A DNA stretch of 64,000 bases. It comes from Pseudomonas sp. B33.4. Its GTDB lineage: Bacteria > Pseudomonadota > Gammaproteobacteria > Pseudomonadales > Pseudomonadaceae. Location of the stretch: NCBI RefSeq assembly GCF_034555375.1, contig NZ_CP140706.1, forward strand, positions 2,657,001 to 2,721,000, written 5' to 3'. The notes under the pieces were generated by a model. It was not told the DNA's origin. It saw only the letters and a program-made list of their open reading frames with translations, and ran no database searches. A program made the translations under genes and the position numbers. Below are positions 1 to 9,226 of this stretch, piece by piece. The first letter of the stretch is position 1, and every line of letters begins with the position of its first letter.

Positions 1-1271
1 TCACCGGCGCCATGGTGGTTCAGGTGTTCCATCTCGATCTGCTCTGGGGGCTGTTGGCGATTGCGCTCGGGCACATGATTGGCGGGGTGGTGATTGCGCT
101 GGCGTCGGCGCAAGGCCCGCGCATGGGCATTCCGCAAATGGTCCAGAGTCGCGGCCAGTTCGGCCGTTATGGCGCGCTGCTGATCGTGTTCTTCGCGGCG
201 ATCATCTACATCGGTTTCTTCATTTCCAACATCGTGCTGGCCGGTAAATCCATTGTCGGCATTGCGCCGTCGGTGCCGGCGCCGTTGAGTATTCTGATCG
301 GCGCACTGGCGGCCACGGCGATTGGCGTGATCGGCTACAACTTCATCCATACGCTGAATCGCATCGGCACCTGGGTGATGGGCAGCGCGTTGCTCGCCGG
401 GTTCATCTATATCTTTGCCCATGACTTGCCGGCGGACTTTCTCACTCGCGGCAGTTTTAACTTGTCCGGCTGGCTGGCGACGGTGTCGCTGGGGATCATC
501 TGGCAAATCAGCTTTTCACCGTATGTGTCTGACTATTCGCGTTACCTGCCGGCGGACATTGGCATTGCCAAGCCGTTCTGGGCGACTTATCTGGGCGCGA
601 CGCTGGGGACGATTCTGTCATTCAGCTTCGGCGCCGTGGCGGTGCTGGCGACCCCGGAAGGCACCGAAGCGATGGTCGCGGTCAAGCAATCGACCGGGTG
701 GCTGGGGCCGATTCTGATGGTGTTGTTTCTGCTGAATATCATCAGTCACAACGCGTTGAACCTGTATGGCGCGGTGCTCTCGATCATCACCTCGATCCAG
801 ACCTTCGCCAGCCAATGGACGCCGAGCATCAAGGTGCGCGTAGCGTTGTCGAGCGTGGTACTCGCGGGTTGCTGCGTGGTTGCGCTGGGCGCATCGGCGG
901 ATTTCATTTCCGAGTTCATCGGTTTGATTCTGGCGCTGCTGCTGGTGCTGGTGCCGTGGGCGTCGATCAACCTCATCGACTTCTACCTGATCAAGCGCGG
1001 CTGCTATGACATCACCTCAATCTTCCGCGCCGATGGCGGGATATACGGGCGCTTTAATCTGCACGCGATCATTGCTTACTTCATCGGCATCCTCGTGCAG
1101 TTGCCGTTTGCCAATACTTCGCTGTACGTCGGGCCTTACGCCAATCTGGTCGACGGCGCGGATCTGTCCTGGCTGGTCGGCCTGGTGGTGACTGTTCCCC
1201 TGTATTACTGCTTGGCGACACGCGGCCAGACACAGCAGAGCAGGGCGGCGAGACTGGGTTACACCGATTGA
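1..1271 (+). CDS. NCS1-family cytosine/purine-type permease (5' truncated by window edge)
   Basis: Integral inner-membrane secondary transporter of the nucleobase-cation symport-1 family (cytosine, purines, hydantoins or related N-heterocycles). The reading frame is open from the first bases. The Met at position 12 lies inside an ongoing hydrophobic stretch, so the true start is upstream of the window. About 420 residues are visible, against a usual 430-490. Roughly ten hydrophobic segments can be seen. The stretches VSDYSRYLP and INLIDFYLIKRG resemble conserved regions of CodB-like NCS1 proteins. A stem-loop terminator follows directly. The substrate cannot be deduced here. Confidence 0.85.
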   Translation, partial: TGAMVVQVFHLDLLWGLLAIALGHMIGGVVIALASAQGPRMGIPQMVQSRGQFGRYGALLIVFFAAIIYIGFFISNIVLAGKSIVGIAPSVPAPLSILIGALAATAIGVIGYNFIHTLNRIGTWVMGSALLAGFIYIFAHDLPADFLTRGSFNLSGWLATVSLGIIWQISFSPYVSDYSRYLPADIGIAKPFWATYLGATLGTILSFSFGAVAVLATPEGTEAMVAVKQSTGWLGPILMVLFLLNIISHNALNLYGAVLSIITSIQTFASQWTPSIKVRVALSSVVLAGCCVVALGASADFISEFIGLILALLLVLVPWASINLIDFYLIKRGCYDITSIFRADGGIYGRFNLHAIIAYFIGILVQLPFANTSLYVGPYANLVDGADLSWLVGLVVTVPLYYCLATRGQTQQSRAARLGYTD

Positions 1272-1292
1272 GCTGATCCGTTACCCGACAAT

Positions 1293-1316
1293 GCCCGGCC
1301 AAGTGCCGGGCTTTTT
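1293..1316 (+). terminator. Rho-independent terminator after the NCS1 permease
   Basis: A perfect 7-bp stem GCCCGGC / GCCGGGC (1293-1299 and 1305-1311) with a 5-base loop is followed by TTTTT. It lies 21 bases after the permease stop codon. Confidence 0.85.
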
Positions 1317-1520
1317 CGTTTACGCATCCCGACGGTCAATCAAATTGGCCACATCGATCCCCTTTTGGCCCATCCCCCACTGGGCTCCAGCTACGCTGTC
1401 AGCAAGAATCAAAACCACAACAAGACGCTCGACCCTTTTTACCCTTGGCTACCTTTACAGCCGCTGCCGTGTACAGAACATAAAAACCATCGAACTCACG
1501 CTGCCTTTTGGGGAACAACC

Positions 1521-2621
1521 ATGGTCACGATGAAACGCATTCTGGGTGCCACTGTGTGTGGGCTGTCGCTGCTGGCCGGCGCTGTCCAGGCTGAGCAACG
1601 CGTACTGCGCGTGTACAACTGGGCGGACTACATCCTGCCGTCCGTGCCCAAGGATTTCGCTGCAAAAAGCGGCATCAAAGTGACCTGGGACACCTTCGAT
1701 ACCAACGAATCCCTTGAAGCCAAACTGCTGACCGGCAACTCCGGTTACGACCTTGTCGTGCCGTCGAACCAGTTCCTTGAAACGCAGATCAAGGCTGGTG
1801 TGTTTCAGAAACTGGATAAATCGAAACTGCCGAACTGGAGCCACCAGGATCCGGAACTGCTGAAACTGCTGGGCAAGAACGATCCGGGCAACCAGTACGG
1901 TGTGCCTTACATGGTCGGCACCGTGCTGATCGGCTTCAACCCGGCCAAAGTCAAAGCGGCACTGGGCGACAACGCGCCGGTGGACAGCTGGGATCTGGTG
2001 TTCAAACCGGAGAACATGGAAAAGCTCAAATCCTGCGGCGTGGCGATGCTCGATTCGCCGACGGAAATCCTGCCGCTGGCTCTGCATTATCTGGGCCTCG
2101 ACCCGAACAGCCAGAACCCCGCCGACTATGAAAAAGCCAAGGAGCTGATGCTCAAGGTTCGTCCGTACGTGACCTACTTCAACTCGGCCAAGTACATGAC
2201 CGACATCGCCAACGGCGACATCTGCGTGGCCATCGGTTACTCCGGCAGCTTCTATCAGTTCGGCAACCGCGCCAAAGAGGCGAAAAACGGCGTAGTGGTC
2301 GACTGGCGCTTGCCGAAGGAGGGCGCGCCGATCTGGTTCGACACCTTCGCCATTCCGAAGAGCGCGAAGAACGTCGCCGAGGCGCATGAGTTCCTCAACA
2401 ACCTGCTCGACCCGAAAGTGATCGCGCCGATCAGTGACTTTCTCGGTTACCCGAATGCGAACAAGGATTCGATGCCGCTGATCAACAAGGAAATCACCGA
2501 CAACCCGAACCTGACGCCGACACCTGAGGCGCTGAAAAACCTCTACGTTGTGCAGCCGTTGCCGCAGAAACTTGAGCGTGTGCGTACACGGGTGTGGACC
2601 AGCATCAAGTCTGACAAATAA
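1521..2621 (+). CDS. Polyamine-type ABC transporter periplasmic binding protein (PotF/SpuD-like)
   Basis: Periplasmic solute-binding protein of the PotD/PotF family, predicted to capture putrescine, spermidine or a related amine. The chosen ATG (1521) follows GGGGAA at good spacing and gives a signal peptide ending VQAEQ; the next in-frame ATG is 9 bases further on. The mature protein begins LRVYNWADYI, the usual PotF opening, and keeps YNSAKYMTDIANGDIC-like and WFDTFAIPKSAKN segments typical of the family. About 366 residues is normal length. No ATPase or permease gene adjoins it, so it may feed a transporter encoded elsewhere. An upstream in-frame extension to 1365 is open but lacks a signal peptide. 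Confidence 0.85.
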   Translation: MVTMKRILGATVCGLSLLAGAVQAEQRVLRVYNWADYILPSVPKDFAAKSGIKVTWDTFDTNESLEAKLLTGNSGYDLVVPSNQFLETQIKAGVFQKLDKSKLPNWSHQDPELLKLLGKNDPGNQYGVPYMVGTVLIGFNPAKVKAALGDNAPVDSWDLVFKPENMEKLKSCGVAMLDSPTEILPLALHYLGLDPNSQNPADYEKAKELMLKVRPYVTYFNSAKYMTDIANGDICVAIGYSGSFYQFGNRAKEAKNGVVVDWRLPKEGAPIWFDTFAIPKSAKNVAEAHEFLNNLLDPKVIAPISDFLGYPNANKDSMPLINKEITDNPNLTPTPEALKNLYVVQPLPQKLERVRTRVWTSIKSDK

Positions 2622-2630
2622 CACCGCTCC

Positions 2631-2725
2631 CCCTGTAGGAGTGAGCCTGCTCGCGATAGCGCCAGATCAGTCAACATCGCGTCGTTTGACAGACCGCTAT
2701 CGCGAGCAGGCTCACTCCTACAGGG
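2631..2725. repeat. REP-type inverted repeat (family A)
   Basis: Perfect 30-bp arms (2631-2660 and 2696-2725) carry the core GAGCCTGCTCGCGATAGC around a 35-bp loop. Members of the same family lie near 33.9, 45.4, 50.2 and 53.6 kb. It fills the gap between two convergent genes. Confidence 0.9.
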
Positions 2726-2737
2726 TTTTATGGTGTG

Positions 2738-3712
2738 TCATTCAGTGCTGCGTTCGCTTTCTCGGGTGACCACCAGGCTCAGCAAAACCGACCCGAGGAT
2801 CACCCCACCCACCACCGCCAGCGACCATTCCACCGGCATGTGCAGCCACGGCATCAACACCATCTTGCCGCCGATAAACACCAGCACAATCGCCAGCCCA
2901 TACTTGAGCAAGTGAAAGCGGTCCGCCATGTCCGCCAGCAGGAAATACAGCGCACGTAATCCCATGATCGCGAAGATATTCGAAGTGAATACAATGAACG
3001 GGTCAGTGGTCACGGCGAAGATCGCCGGGATGCTGTCGACCGCGAACATCAAGTCACTGGCCTCGATCAGCACCAACACCAGAAACATCGGCGTGGCCCA
3101 GCGCACGCCGTTCTGCAGGACGAAAAAGCGTTCACCATGAAAGCTGCTGGTGATGCGCATATGACTGCGCACCCAACGCAACAGCGGGTTCTTGTCCAGA
3201 TCCGGTTGCTGCTCGGCGAACACCAGCATCTTGATCCCGGTGAAGATCAAAAACACACCGAACGCATACAGCAGCCATTCGAACTGCGACACCAGCCACA
3301 CCCCGGCAAAAATCATCACCGCGCGCATCACGATCGCCCCGAGCACGCCGTACAGCAGCACGCGCCGCTGAAGCTCCGGCGGTACGGCGAAGTAGCTGAA
3401 GATCATCACGAAGACGAACATGTTGTCGATCGACAGCGATTGCTCGATCAAATAACCGGTGAGGAATTCGAGGGTTTTCTCCCGGGCGATTTCCGCGCCG
3501 AACGCGCCGTGCAAATACCACCAGAGCAGGGCCGCGAAGCTCAGTGCAAGCAAGCACCAGGCGATGACCCAGGACAAGGCTTCGCGCACTGACACCCGAT
3601 GCGCCTTGCGCCCACCGAAGACAAACAGGTCCAATGCCAGCATCGCAAGCACGAAGACGATGAAGGCGCCCCACATCCACGGTTCGCCGATATTGATGTT
3701 TGTGGCTGGCAT
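2738..3712 (-). CDS. TerC family integral membrane protein (Alx/TerC-like)
   Basis: Predicted inner-membrane protein of the TerC family, associated with tellurite resistance and, in characterised members, manganese export. About eight or nine hydrophobic segments are visible. The family signatures SLSIDNMFVFVMIFSYF and ASDLMFAVDSIPAIFAVT hold the conserved acidic residues within membrane segments. The start at 3712 has AGGGAG upstream and gives 324 residues, normal length; a start 45 bases upstream is open but poorly supported. It is convergent with the binding protein and divergent from the DyP gene. I saw no yybP-ykoY-like Mn riboswitch in the short leader. Metal specificity is inferred from the family only. 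Confidence 0.9.
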   Translation of the reverse strand: MPATNINIGEPWMWGAFIVFVLAMLALDLFVFGGRKAHRVSVREALSWVIAWCLLALSFAALLWWYLHGAFGAEIAREKTLEFLTGYLIEQSLSIDNMFVFVMIFSYFAVPPELQRRVLLYGVLGAIVMRAVMIFAGVWLVSQFEWLLYAFGVFLIFTGIKMLVFAEQQPDLDKNPLLRWVRSHMRITSSFHGERFFVLQNGVRWATPMFLVLVLIEASDLMFAVDSIPAIFAVTTDPFIVFTSNIFAIMGLRALYFLLADMADRFHLLKYGLAIVLVFIGGKMVLMPWLHMPVEWSLAVVGGVILGSVLLSLVVTRESERSTE

Positions 3713-3876
3713 GTCACGCTCCCTGTCTATTATTGGATTGGGGTCAGACGAGGCCATGCTAACGACGGGTTTGCGGCAAAGAAAAATCGTTTATTTCTGC
3801 GCAACAGTTCGTTAAAAACGAAGTATCTGCCCTCGTTAACAGCTCGGGCAGTCTTTACGGAGCAACATTTCCAGCG

Positions 3877-4821
3877 ATGAATACCGACATTCTCGAACCT
3901 CAAGCGGTGTGCAGCCCGATCACCAGCAGCGCGATTTTCATCGTCGCGACGCTGAATGCCGGGGCTGATGCTGCGCAAACCGTCAAAGACTGGTGCGGCG
4001 ATGTCGCCGGGCTGGTGCGTTCGGTGGGCAAGCGTGTACCGACCGGCAACCTGACGTGCATCTGCGGCTTTTCTTCGAATGCTTGGGATCGCCTGTTCGG
4101 CCATCCTCGGCCAGCGTCGCTGCACGGTTTTCGCGAGTTTGGCGGGGAAGGGCGGCACGCTCCGGCAACCCCGGGCGATCTTCTGCTGCACATTCGCGCC
4201 GATCAAATGGACCTGTGTTTCGAACTGGCCACGCAAATCATGGCCGCGCTGGGCGATGCCGTGACCGTGGTCGACGAGGTTCAGGGTTTCCGCTATTTCG
4301 ACATGCGCAGCATCATCGGATTTGTCGACGGCACGGAAAACCCGGTCGGGCGCAAAGCGGTGAATTTCACCATCGTCGGTGACGAAGATCCGGATTTCAG
4401 CGGTGGCAGTTACGTGCTCGTGCAGAAGTACCTGCACAACATGAGCGCCTGGAACGGCTTGAGCGTTGAAGCGCAGGAACGCGTGATTGGTCGCACGAAA
4501 CTCTCCGACATAGAACTGGATGACGCGGTCAAACCGAGCAACTCGCACAGTGCGCTGACCACCATCACCAACGCTGCAGGCCAGGAGGTGAAGATCCTGC
4601 GTGACAACATGCCGTTCGGCCGGCCCGGGGCAGGGGAGTTCGGCACGTTCTTTATCGGTTACGCGCGCTCGCCGGAGCCGATGGAGCAGATGCTGGAAAA
4701 CATGTTTGTCGGCAAGCCGCCGGGTAACTACGACAAGTTGCTGGATTTCAGTACTGCGGTCACGGGCAGCCTGTATTTCGTGCCGTCAGCAGATTTGCTG
4801 GAAGAACTGGCGGATCGCTGA
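3877..4821 (+). CDS. Dyp-type heme peroxidase (YfeX-like)
   Basis: Dye-decolourising heme peroxidase that reduces H2O2 with organic electron donors. The diagnostic motif GFVDGTENP places the distal Asp at about residue 151. The proximal heme His is predicted in SNSHSAL (about 224), and the distal Arg in LRDNMPFG (about 242). At 314 residues without a signal peptide or Tat motif it fits the cytoplasmic B-type (YfeX) group. The start has GGAG upstream. Its stop codon abuts the stop of the convergent AraC gene with no gap. The physiological reductant is unknown. Confidence 0.92.
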   Translation: MNTDILEPQAVCSPITSSAIFIVATLNAGADAAQTVKDWCGDVAGLVRSVGKRVPTGNLTCICGFSSNAWDRLFGHPRPASLHGFREFGGEGRHAPATPGDLLLHIRADQMDLCFELATQIMAALGDAVTVVDEVQGFRYFDMRSIIGFVDGTENPVGRKAVNFTIVGDEDPDFSGGSYVLVQKYLHNMSAWNGLSVEAQERVIGRTKLSDIELDDAVKPSNSHSALTTITNAAGQEVKILRDNMPFGRPGAGEFGTFFIGYARSPEPMEQMLENMFVGKPPGNYDKLLDFSTAVTGSLYFVPSADLLEELADR

Positions 4822-5610
4822 TCAACGAAAAAACTCCCCCGGTGTTTCGCCGAACTGTTGGCGAAACGCCGCAATGAACGCCGACGTCGAGTCGTACCCA
4901 CAGGCCAACGCGACGTCGGTGACGCGTTCACCTTTTTCCAGCGGTGTCAGCGCGCCGAGCAGGCGCAAGCGCTGACGCCAGGCGCGGAAGGTCAGGCCGG
5001 TGTCGCGCAGAAAAAGGCGCGTAAGGGTCTTTTCGGTGACGCCGAACTTCTCGCTCCAGTGGCTCAGCGTGGTTTGCTGTTCCGGATGGTGTTCCAGGCT
5101 CTGGTAGATCTGCTTTAAGCGCGCGTCTTGCGGCAGCGGCAACATCAGGTCGATCTGCGGCGCTTCGGCCAGTTGATCGAGGATCACTTGGGCGAGACGT
5201 CCGTGCGGGCCGCTCTGGTCGTATTCCACGGGAACCTGACTGAACGCGCGGATCAGTTCCCTGAGCAGATCGCTGACGCCGAGCACATGACAGCGCTCGA
5301 TTGCCCATCCGGCAACGCTGCAATCGATGTAGAGGCTGCGCATTTCCGTGTGCGGCGAGCTGAATACCCGATGCGGCACGCCCGCCGGGATCCACACGGC
5401 GCGCTCCGGCGGGGCGACGAAGCGGCCGACGCTGGTCTGGATTTCCAGCACACCCTGAATCGCGTAGGACAACTGCACCCACGGGTGGCTGTGGCGCCGG
5501 GTCAGGGCGCGATTGGGCAGCGATTCGGTACGGCCGTAGAGTGGACGCGGCAGGCTGGGCAGCCCGGGAATGCTGCGGCGAACGCTTTTGTCATGTCCTT
5601 TACGCGGCAT
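4822..5610 (-). CDS. AraC family transcriptional regulator with cupin sensor domain
   Basis: One-component DNA-binding regulator. Residues ~20-140 form a cupin-like ligand domain (RRHSHPWVQLSYAIQGVLEI, then PPERAVWIPAGVPH). The C-terminal ~100 residues hold two helix-turn-helix motifs ending DVALACGYDSTSAFIAAFRQQFG, the AraC signature. The start at 5610 (MPRKGHDKS) gives 262 residues. The frame stays open upstream, but that part reads as antisense of the neighbouring transporter. It is divergently transcribed from the SBF transporter across about 84 bp, so it is the likely regulator of that gene. The effector is unknown. Confidence 0.88.
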   Translation of the reverse strand: MPRKGHDKSVRRSIPGLPSLPRPLYGRTESLPNRALTRRHSHPWVQLSYAIQGVLEIQTSVGRFVAPPERAVWIPAGVPHRVFSSPHTEMRSLYIDCSVAGWAIERCHVLGVSDLLRELIRAFSQVPVEYDQSGPHGRLAQVILDQLAEAPQIDLMLPLPQDARLKQIYQSLEHHPEQQTTLSHWSEKFGVTEKTLTRLFLRDTGLTFRAWRQRLRLLGALTPLEKGERVTDVALACGYDSTSAFIAAFRQQFGETPGEFFR

Positions 5611-5694
5611 CTTGTGGCTCTTCGGCGTTAGTCGGTAATTGGCAGTCACGTTAGAGTCGTCGGCACGCACTGGCAACCCCCGGATGAACCGACC

Positions 5695-6693
5695 ATGACT
5701 CGCCCACGTTTTTTGCCCGATAACTTCACACTGACGCTGATCGGCGTCGTGCTGCTGGCCAGCTTCCTGCCGGCCAGCGGCGAGGTCGCCGTTGGCTTCG
5801 GCTGGCTGACCAACATCGCCATCGCGCTGCTGTTTTTCCTGCACGGCGCCAAGCTTTCCCGCGAATCGATCATCGCCGGCGCCGGTCACTGGCGCCTGCA
5901 TCTGCTGGTGTTCGGTTTGACGTTTGTGCTTTTCCCGTTACTGGGCCTGGCGTTGAAACCGCTGCTGTCACCGCTGATCGGCGACAAGCTGTACATGGGC
6001 ATGCTTTACCTGTGTGCACTGCCGGCCACGGTGCAGTCGGCAATCGCGTTCACCTCCTTGGCGCGCGGTAATATTCCGGCGGCGATCTGCAGCGCGGCGG
6101 CATCGAGCCTGTTCGGGATTTTCCTCACGCCGTTGTTGGTAACGCTGCTGCTCAACGTCCACGGTGATGGCGGTTCGACGCTGGAGGCGATCCTGAAAAT
6201 CAGCGTGCAATTGCTCCTGCCATTCATTGCCGGGCAGATCGCCCGTCGCTGGATCGGCGCGTGGGTGGGGCGCAACAAGAACTGGCTGAAGTTCGTTGAT
6301 CAGGGTTCGATTCTGTTGGTGGTCTACGGCGCGTTCAGCGAGGCGGTCAACGAAGGCATCTGGCATCAGATTCCGGTGATTGATCTGCTGGGGCTGGTGG
6401 TGGTCTGCTGCATTCTGCTGGCGCTGGTGCTGCTGGCGTCGACGCTGCTGGGCAAGGCCTTCGGCTTCAGCCAGGAAGACCGCATCACCATTCTGTTCTG
6501 CGGTTCGAAAAAGAGCCTGGCCACCGGTGTGCCGATGGCGCAGGTGTTGTTTGCCGGTAGCACGATTGGCGTGTTGATTCTACCGCTGATGCTGTTTCAT
6601 CAGATCCAGTTGATGGTCTGTGCGGTGCTCGCTCAGCGTTATGCGAAACGGCCGGAATCGGTGCCGGAGCTGATGGCGCAAGTCGACCCTTAA
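5695..6693 (+). CDS. Bile acid:sodium symporter family (SBF-like) transporter
   Basis: Inner-membrane secondary transporter of the SBF/BASS superfamily, YfeH-like branch. About ten hydrophobic helices are visible in 332 residues. Family-like segments include FFLHGAKLSRESI (residues ~43-55), CALPATVQSAIAFTSLARGN (~104-123) and ILFCGSKKSLATGVPMAQV (~265-283), which contain the polar residues of the substrate/sodium site in this fold. It is divergent from an AraC regulator that probably controls it. The substrate is not identifiable: characterised relatives move organic anions, while this branch is largely uncharacterised. Confidence 0.88.
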   Translation: MTRPRFLPDNFTLTLIGVVLLASFLPASGEVAVGFGWLTNIAIALLFFLHGAKLSRESIIAGAGHWRLHLLVFGLTFVLFPLLGLALKPLLSPLIGDKLYMGMLYLCALPATVQSAIAFTSLARGNIPAAICSAAASSLFGIFLTPLLVTLLLNVHGDGGSTLEAILKISVQLLLPFIAGQIARRWIGAWVGRNKNWLKFVDQGSILLVVYGAFSEAVNEGIWHQIPVIDLLGLVVVCCILLALVLLASTLLGKAFGFSQEDRITILFCGSKKSLATGVPMAQVLFAGSTIGVLILPLMLFHQIQLMVCAVLAQRYAKRPESVPELMAQVDP

Positions 6694-6700
6694 CTCCCCA

Positions 6701-6785
6701 TGTAGGAGCTGCCGAAGGCTGCGATCTTTTGATCTTGTCTTTGAAAAACAAAGGCAAAAGATCGCAGCCTTCGGCGGCTCTTACA
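6701..6785. repeat. REP-type inverted repeat (family B)
   Basis: Near-perfect ~30-bp arms with core GGCTGCGATCTTTTGATC. The right arm contains the stop codon (6781-6783) of the adjoining LuxR-type regulator. Confidence 0.88.
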
Positions 6786-7386
6786 GAGTCCCCGTGTATT
6801 TCACGGCGGCAGCCGCCCGCGAAGGCACGTTCAGCGTGCGCAACAGTGAGGACACATGAATCCGCACCGTGAACGGTGAAATATCCAGTTCGCGGGCGAT
6901 TTCCTTGTTGGTCTTGCCTTGAGCGATCAAGCGCAACACATCCTGCTGACGAGGTGTGAGGGCAGCGCCGGTTTCCAGCGGCAGCAGGCCCGATGGTGCG
7001 AACTTCACCAGCACTTCACCTTGGCGAATCGCCAGAATCGCCTGGCCGATTTCATCCGGGGCGATGTTCTTGCCGATGAAACCGTCGATCCCGGCGGCCA
7101 TGACTTCGTTGATCAGCGACTCATCATCAACCATCGACACCACAATCAGCGTGGTGCGCGGCAGGCGCCGACGCAGTTCGCCGAGCTGGCTGACACAGGT
7201 GAGTCCGGGGAAACGCAGGTCGAGAATCAAGGTGTCTGGTTCGTCACCCAAAGGCAGCAGGGCCAGCACCGCGTCGAGATCGCCGGCTTCTTCGATAACG
7301 GCTTCGGGCAGCAACCGCTGCACCGTGCGCAGCATCGCTTCGCGAAACATCGGGTGATCGTCGGCTATGATAATTCGGCAGTTCAT
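6781..7386 (-). CDS. NarL/LuxR-type response regulator
   Basis: DNA-binding response regulator. The receiver domain (residues 1-~120) has the acidic pair IIIADDH, the phospho-acceptor Asp in LILDLRFPG (D56) and the conserved Lys in FIGKN. The LuxR/GerE helix-turn-helix (~145-200) reads [20 protein letters not shown] and then [13 protein letters not shown]. Length (201 aa) is normal. It is divergent from a hybrid histidine kinase over a 115-bp gap, which makes the kinase its likely partner. Its stop codon lies inside a REP element. Target genes are unknown. Confidence 0.92.
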   Translation of the reverse strand: MNCRIIIADDHPMFREAMLRTVQRLLPEAVIEEAGDLDAVLALLPLGDEPDTLILDLRFPGLTCVSQLGELRRRLPRTTLIVVSMVDDESLINEVMAAGIDGFIGKNIAPDEIGQAILAIRQGEVLVKFAPSGLLPLETGAALTPRQQDVLRLIAQGKTNKEIARELDISPFTVRIHVSSLLRTLNVPSRAAAAVKYTGTL

Positions 7387-7501
7387 GGCATGACCCTCCC
7401 TGGGTCAGGCGTTACTCAAGGCTTGCACCTTAGCACCGGGCGCGAAGGTTGCCTGTAGGCTGATTCGGAAACTGACGATTGCCGCACAAGGACGTTTAAC
7501 C

Positions 7502-9124
7502 ATGAAGTTCGAGAAAAACACCGAACTCGACCAAGCCAATCTGCGCATCATCATCGCCAGTATTGCCGTGGTTTACATGCTCATACTGGGCTTTTTGCCG
7601 GGCCAGCGCTTCGATACCTATCTGCCGGTGATCACCTACATCATTGTGTTTTTGCTGGCCTCGATCGGCTTGCGTCAGGCGATTGCGCGCTGGCCGGGGC
7701 ATTATCCGGCGCGACGGATTTTCGCCATGGTTCACGATTACACCGGCACCTGCTTCGGGCTGGTGATCGGTGGTGAGGCGGCGTTGCCGCTGTATGCGGT
7801 GATTATCTGGGTCAACCTCGGCAATGGCATGCGTTATGGCTCGCGCTATCTGGCGATCGCCACGGCGCTGGCGTTAGTGGCGTTGCTGTGTGTTTATCGG
7901 CTGACGCCAGTGTGGCAGGCGCAACCGTTCATGGTGTTGATGCTGATGCTTACCAGCACGGTGATTCCGTTTTATGCGCACTTGTTGCTGGAACGTACGC
8001 GCAAGGCCTCCGAAGAGGCGGTGGCGGCGAATCTGGAAAAGTCGCGATTTCTCGCTCAGGCCAGTCATGATTTGCGCCAGCCGATTCATTCGATTGGTCT
8101 GTTTACCGCGTGCCTGCGTGAGTCGCACTTGGGTGAAGACGAGCGGCGGTTGGTCGACAACATCGACCGTTCGTTGCTCAACGTGTCGCAATTGTTCCGC
8201 TCGATTCTCGACCTGTACACCCTCGACAACGGGCGCGTGTTGCCCAAACTGCAAAGCGTGAATCTCGGCGAATGGCTGGCGGAGCTGATCCGTCAGAACG
8301 CCGAGGCGGCGCGTTGGGCAGGCGTGGAGCTGCGTTTGCGTCCTTGTTCCTACTGGGTTCAGACCGATCCGGCGTTGCTGGCGACTATGGTGCAGAACGT
8401 GCTGTCCAACTGCTTCAAATACGGTGCGCACCGGCCCGTATTGATTGGCGTGCGCCGGCGCGGGGCAGGGCTGGCCGTTGTGATTTATGACCAAGGCAAC
8501 GGTATCGCCGATGAGCATCTGGGCAAGGTGTTCGATGAGTTTTATCGGGTGCGGCAAGTGCGCGACAAGGATGTCGAAGGCGTTGGGCTGGGGCTGTCGA
8601 TCGTCAAGCGGTTGGGTGAATTGATCGGTGTCGACGTTGCTCTGCGCTCGCGGCTCGGGCGGGGAACGGCGGTGACTTTGTACGGCTTGCCGATCACCGC
8701 GCCACCGCAGGTAACGGTCAATCGGAATGAGGCGCGCCAAGTCGGTTTGCTGACCGGGCTGAAGGTGTGCCTGGTGGAAGATGACCGCAATGTGCTGCTG
8801 GCGACTTCAGCGTTGCTGGAGCGTTGGGGCTGTGTGGTTCAGGCCGAGTTGACGGCTCAGGACCTGGTCACCGACTGCGACATCATCGTCGCCGATTATG
8901 ACCTCGGCAGCCATGCCACCGGCGTCGAATGTATCGATGATGTGCGCCGGCAGCGCGGTTGGGCGGTACCGGCGATGATCATCACCGGGCATGACGTCGA
9001 GAAAATCCAGGCAGCCCTGCACGACCGCGACATCGCCATCCTGTCCAAACCGGTACGCCCGGCCGAACTGCGCGCAACTTTGCGAGACTTGCGCGATCAC
9101 CAACCGCAAACCCAACCCCCGTAG
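7502..9124 (+). CDS. Hybrid sensor histidine kinase with C-terminal receiver
   Basis: Membrane-bound sensor kinase. Residues ~15-165 form about six membrane segments with no large periplasmic loop, suggesting it senses within or near the membrane. The dimerisation/phospho-acceptor helix follows, with the unusual SHDLRQPIHS H-box (H189). The ATPase domain shows the N box (NVLSNCFKYG), G1 (YDQGNGIADEH) and G2 (GVGLGLSIVKRLG). A receiver domain at ~420-530 has the Asp in IIVADYDLG (D465). The SHDLRQP type often pairs with LuxR-family regulators, matching the divergent gene next door. The TAG stop is the second to fourth base of a REP element. Confidence 0.93.
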   Translation: MKFEKNTELDQANLRIIIASIAVVYMLILGFLPGQRFDTYLPVITYIIVFLLASIGLRQAIARWPGHYPARRIFAMVHDYTGTCFGLVIGGEAALPLYAVIIWVNLGNGMRYGSRYLAIATALALVALLCVYRLTPVWQAQPFMVLMLMLTSTVIPFYAHLLLERTRKASEEAVAANLEKSRFLAQASHDLRQPIHSIGLFTACLRESHLGEDERRLVDNIDRSLLNVSQLFRSILDLYTLDNGRVLPKLQSVNLGEWLAELIRQNAEAARWAGVELRLRPCSYWVQTDPALLATMVQNVLSNCFKYGAHRPVLIGVRRRGAGLAVVIYDQGNGIADEHLGKVFDEFYRVRQVRDKDVEGVGLGLSIVKRLGELIGVDVALRSRLGRGTAVTLYGLPITAPPQVTVNRNEARQVGLLTGLKVCLVEDDRNVLLATSALLERWGCVVQAELTAQDLVTDCDIIVADYDLGSHATGVECIDDVRRQRGWAVPAMIITGHDVEKIQAALHDRDIAILSKPVRPAELRATLRDLRDHQPQTQPP

Positions 9125-9211
9125 GAGCTGCGGCACGCTGCGATCTTTTGATCTTCATTTTCAGGATCAAAATCAAAAGATCGCAGCCTCGTTGCACTCG
9201 ACAGCTCCTAC
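9121..9211. repeat. REP-type inverted repeat (family B variant)
   Basis: Imperfect inverted repeat beginning GTAGGAGCTG and ending CAGCTCCTAC with the GCGATCTTTTGATC core. One arm carries a CTCGTTGCACTCGACAG variant. It supplies the stop codon of the histidine kinase gene. Confidence 0.82.
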
Positions 9212-9226
9212 AGGGTTAGTGCGTGT

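Noticed and set aside
1455..2624. Long minus-strand open frame opposite the PotF-like gene
   Set aside because: Arg/His/Gln-rich translation without domains or ribosome site; it is the antisense shadow of a strongly supported gene.
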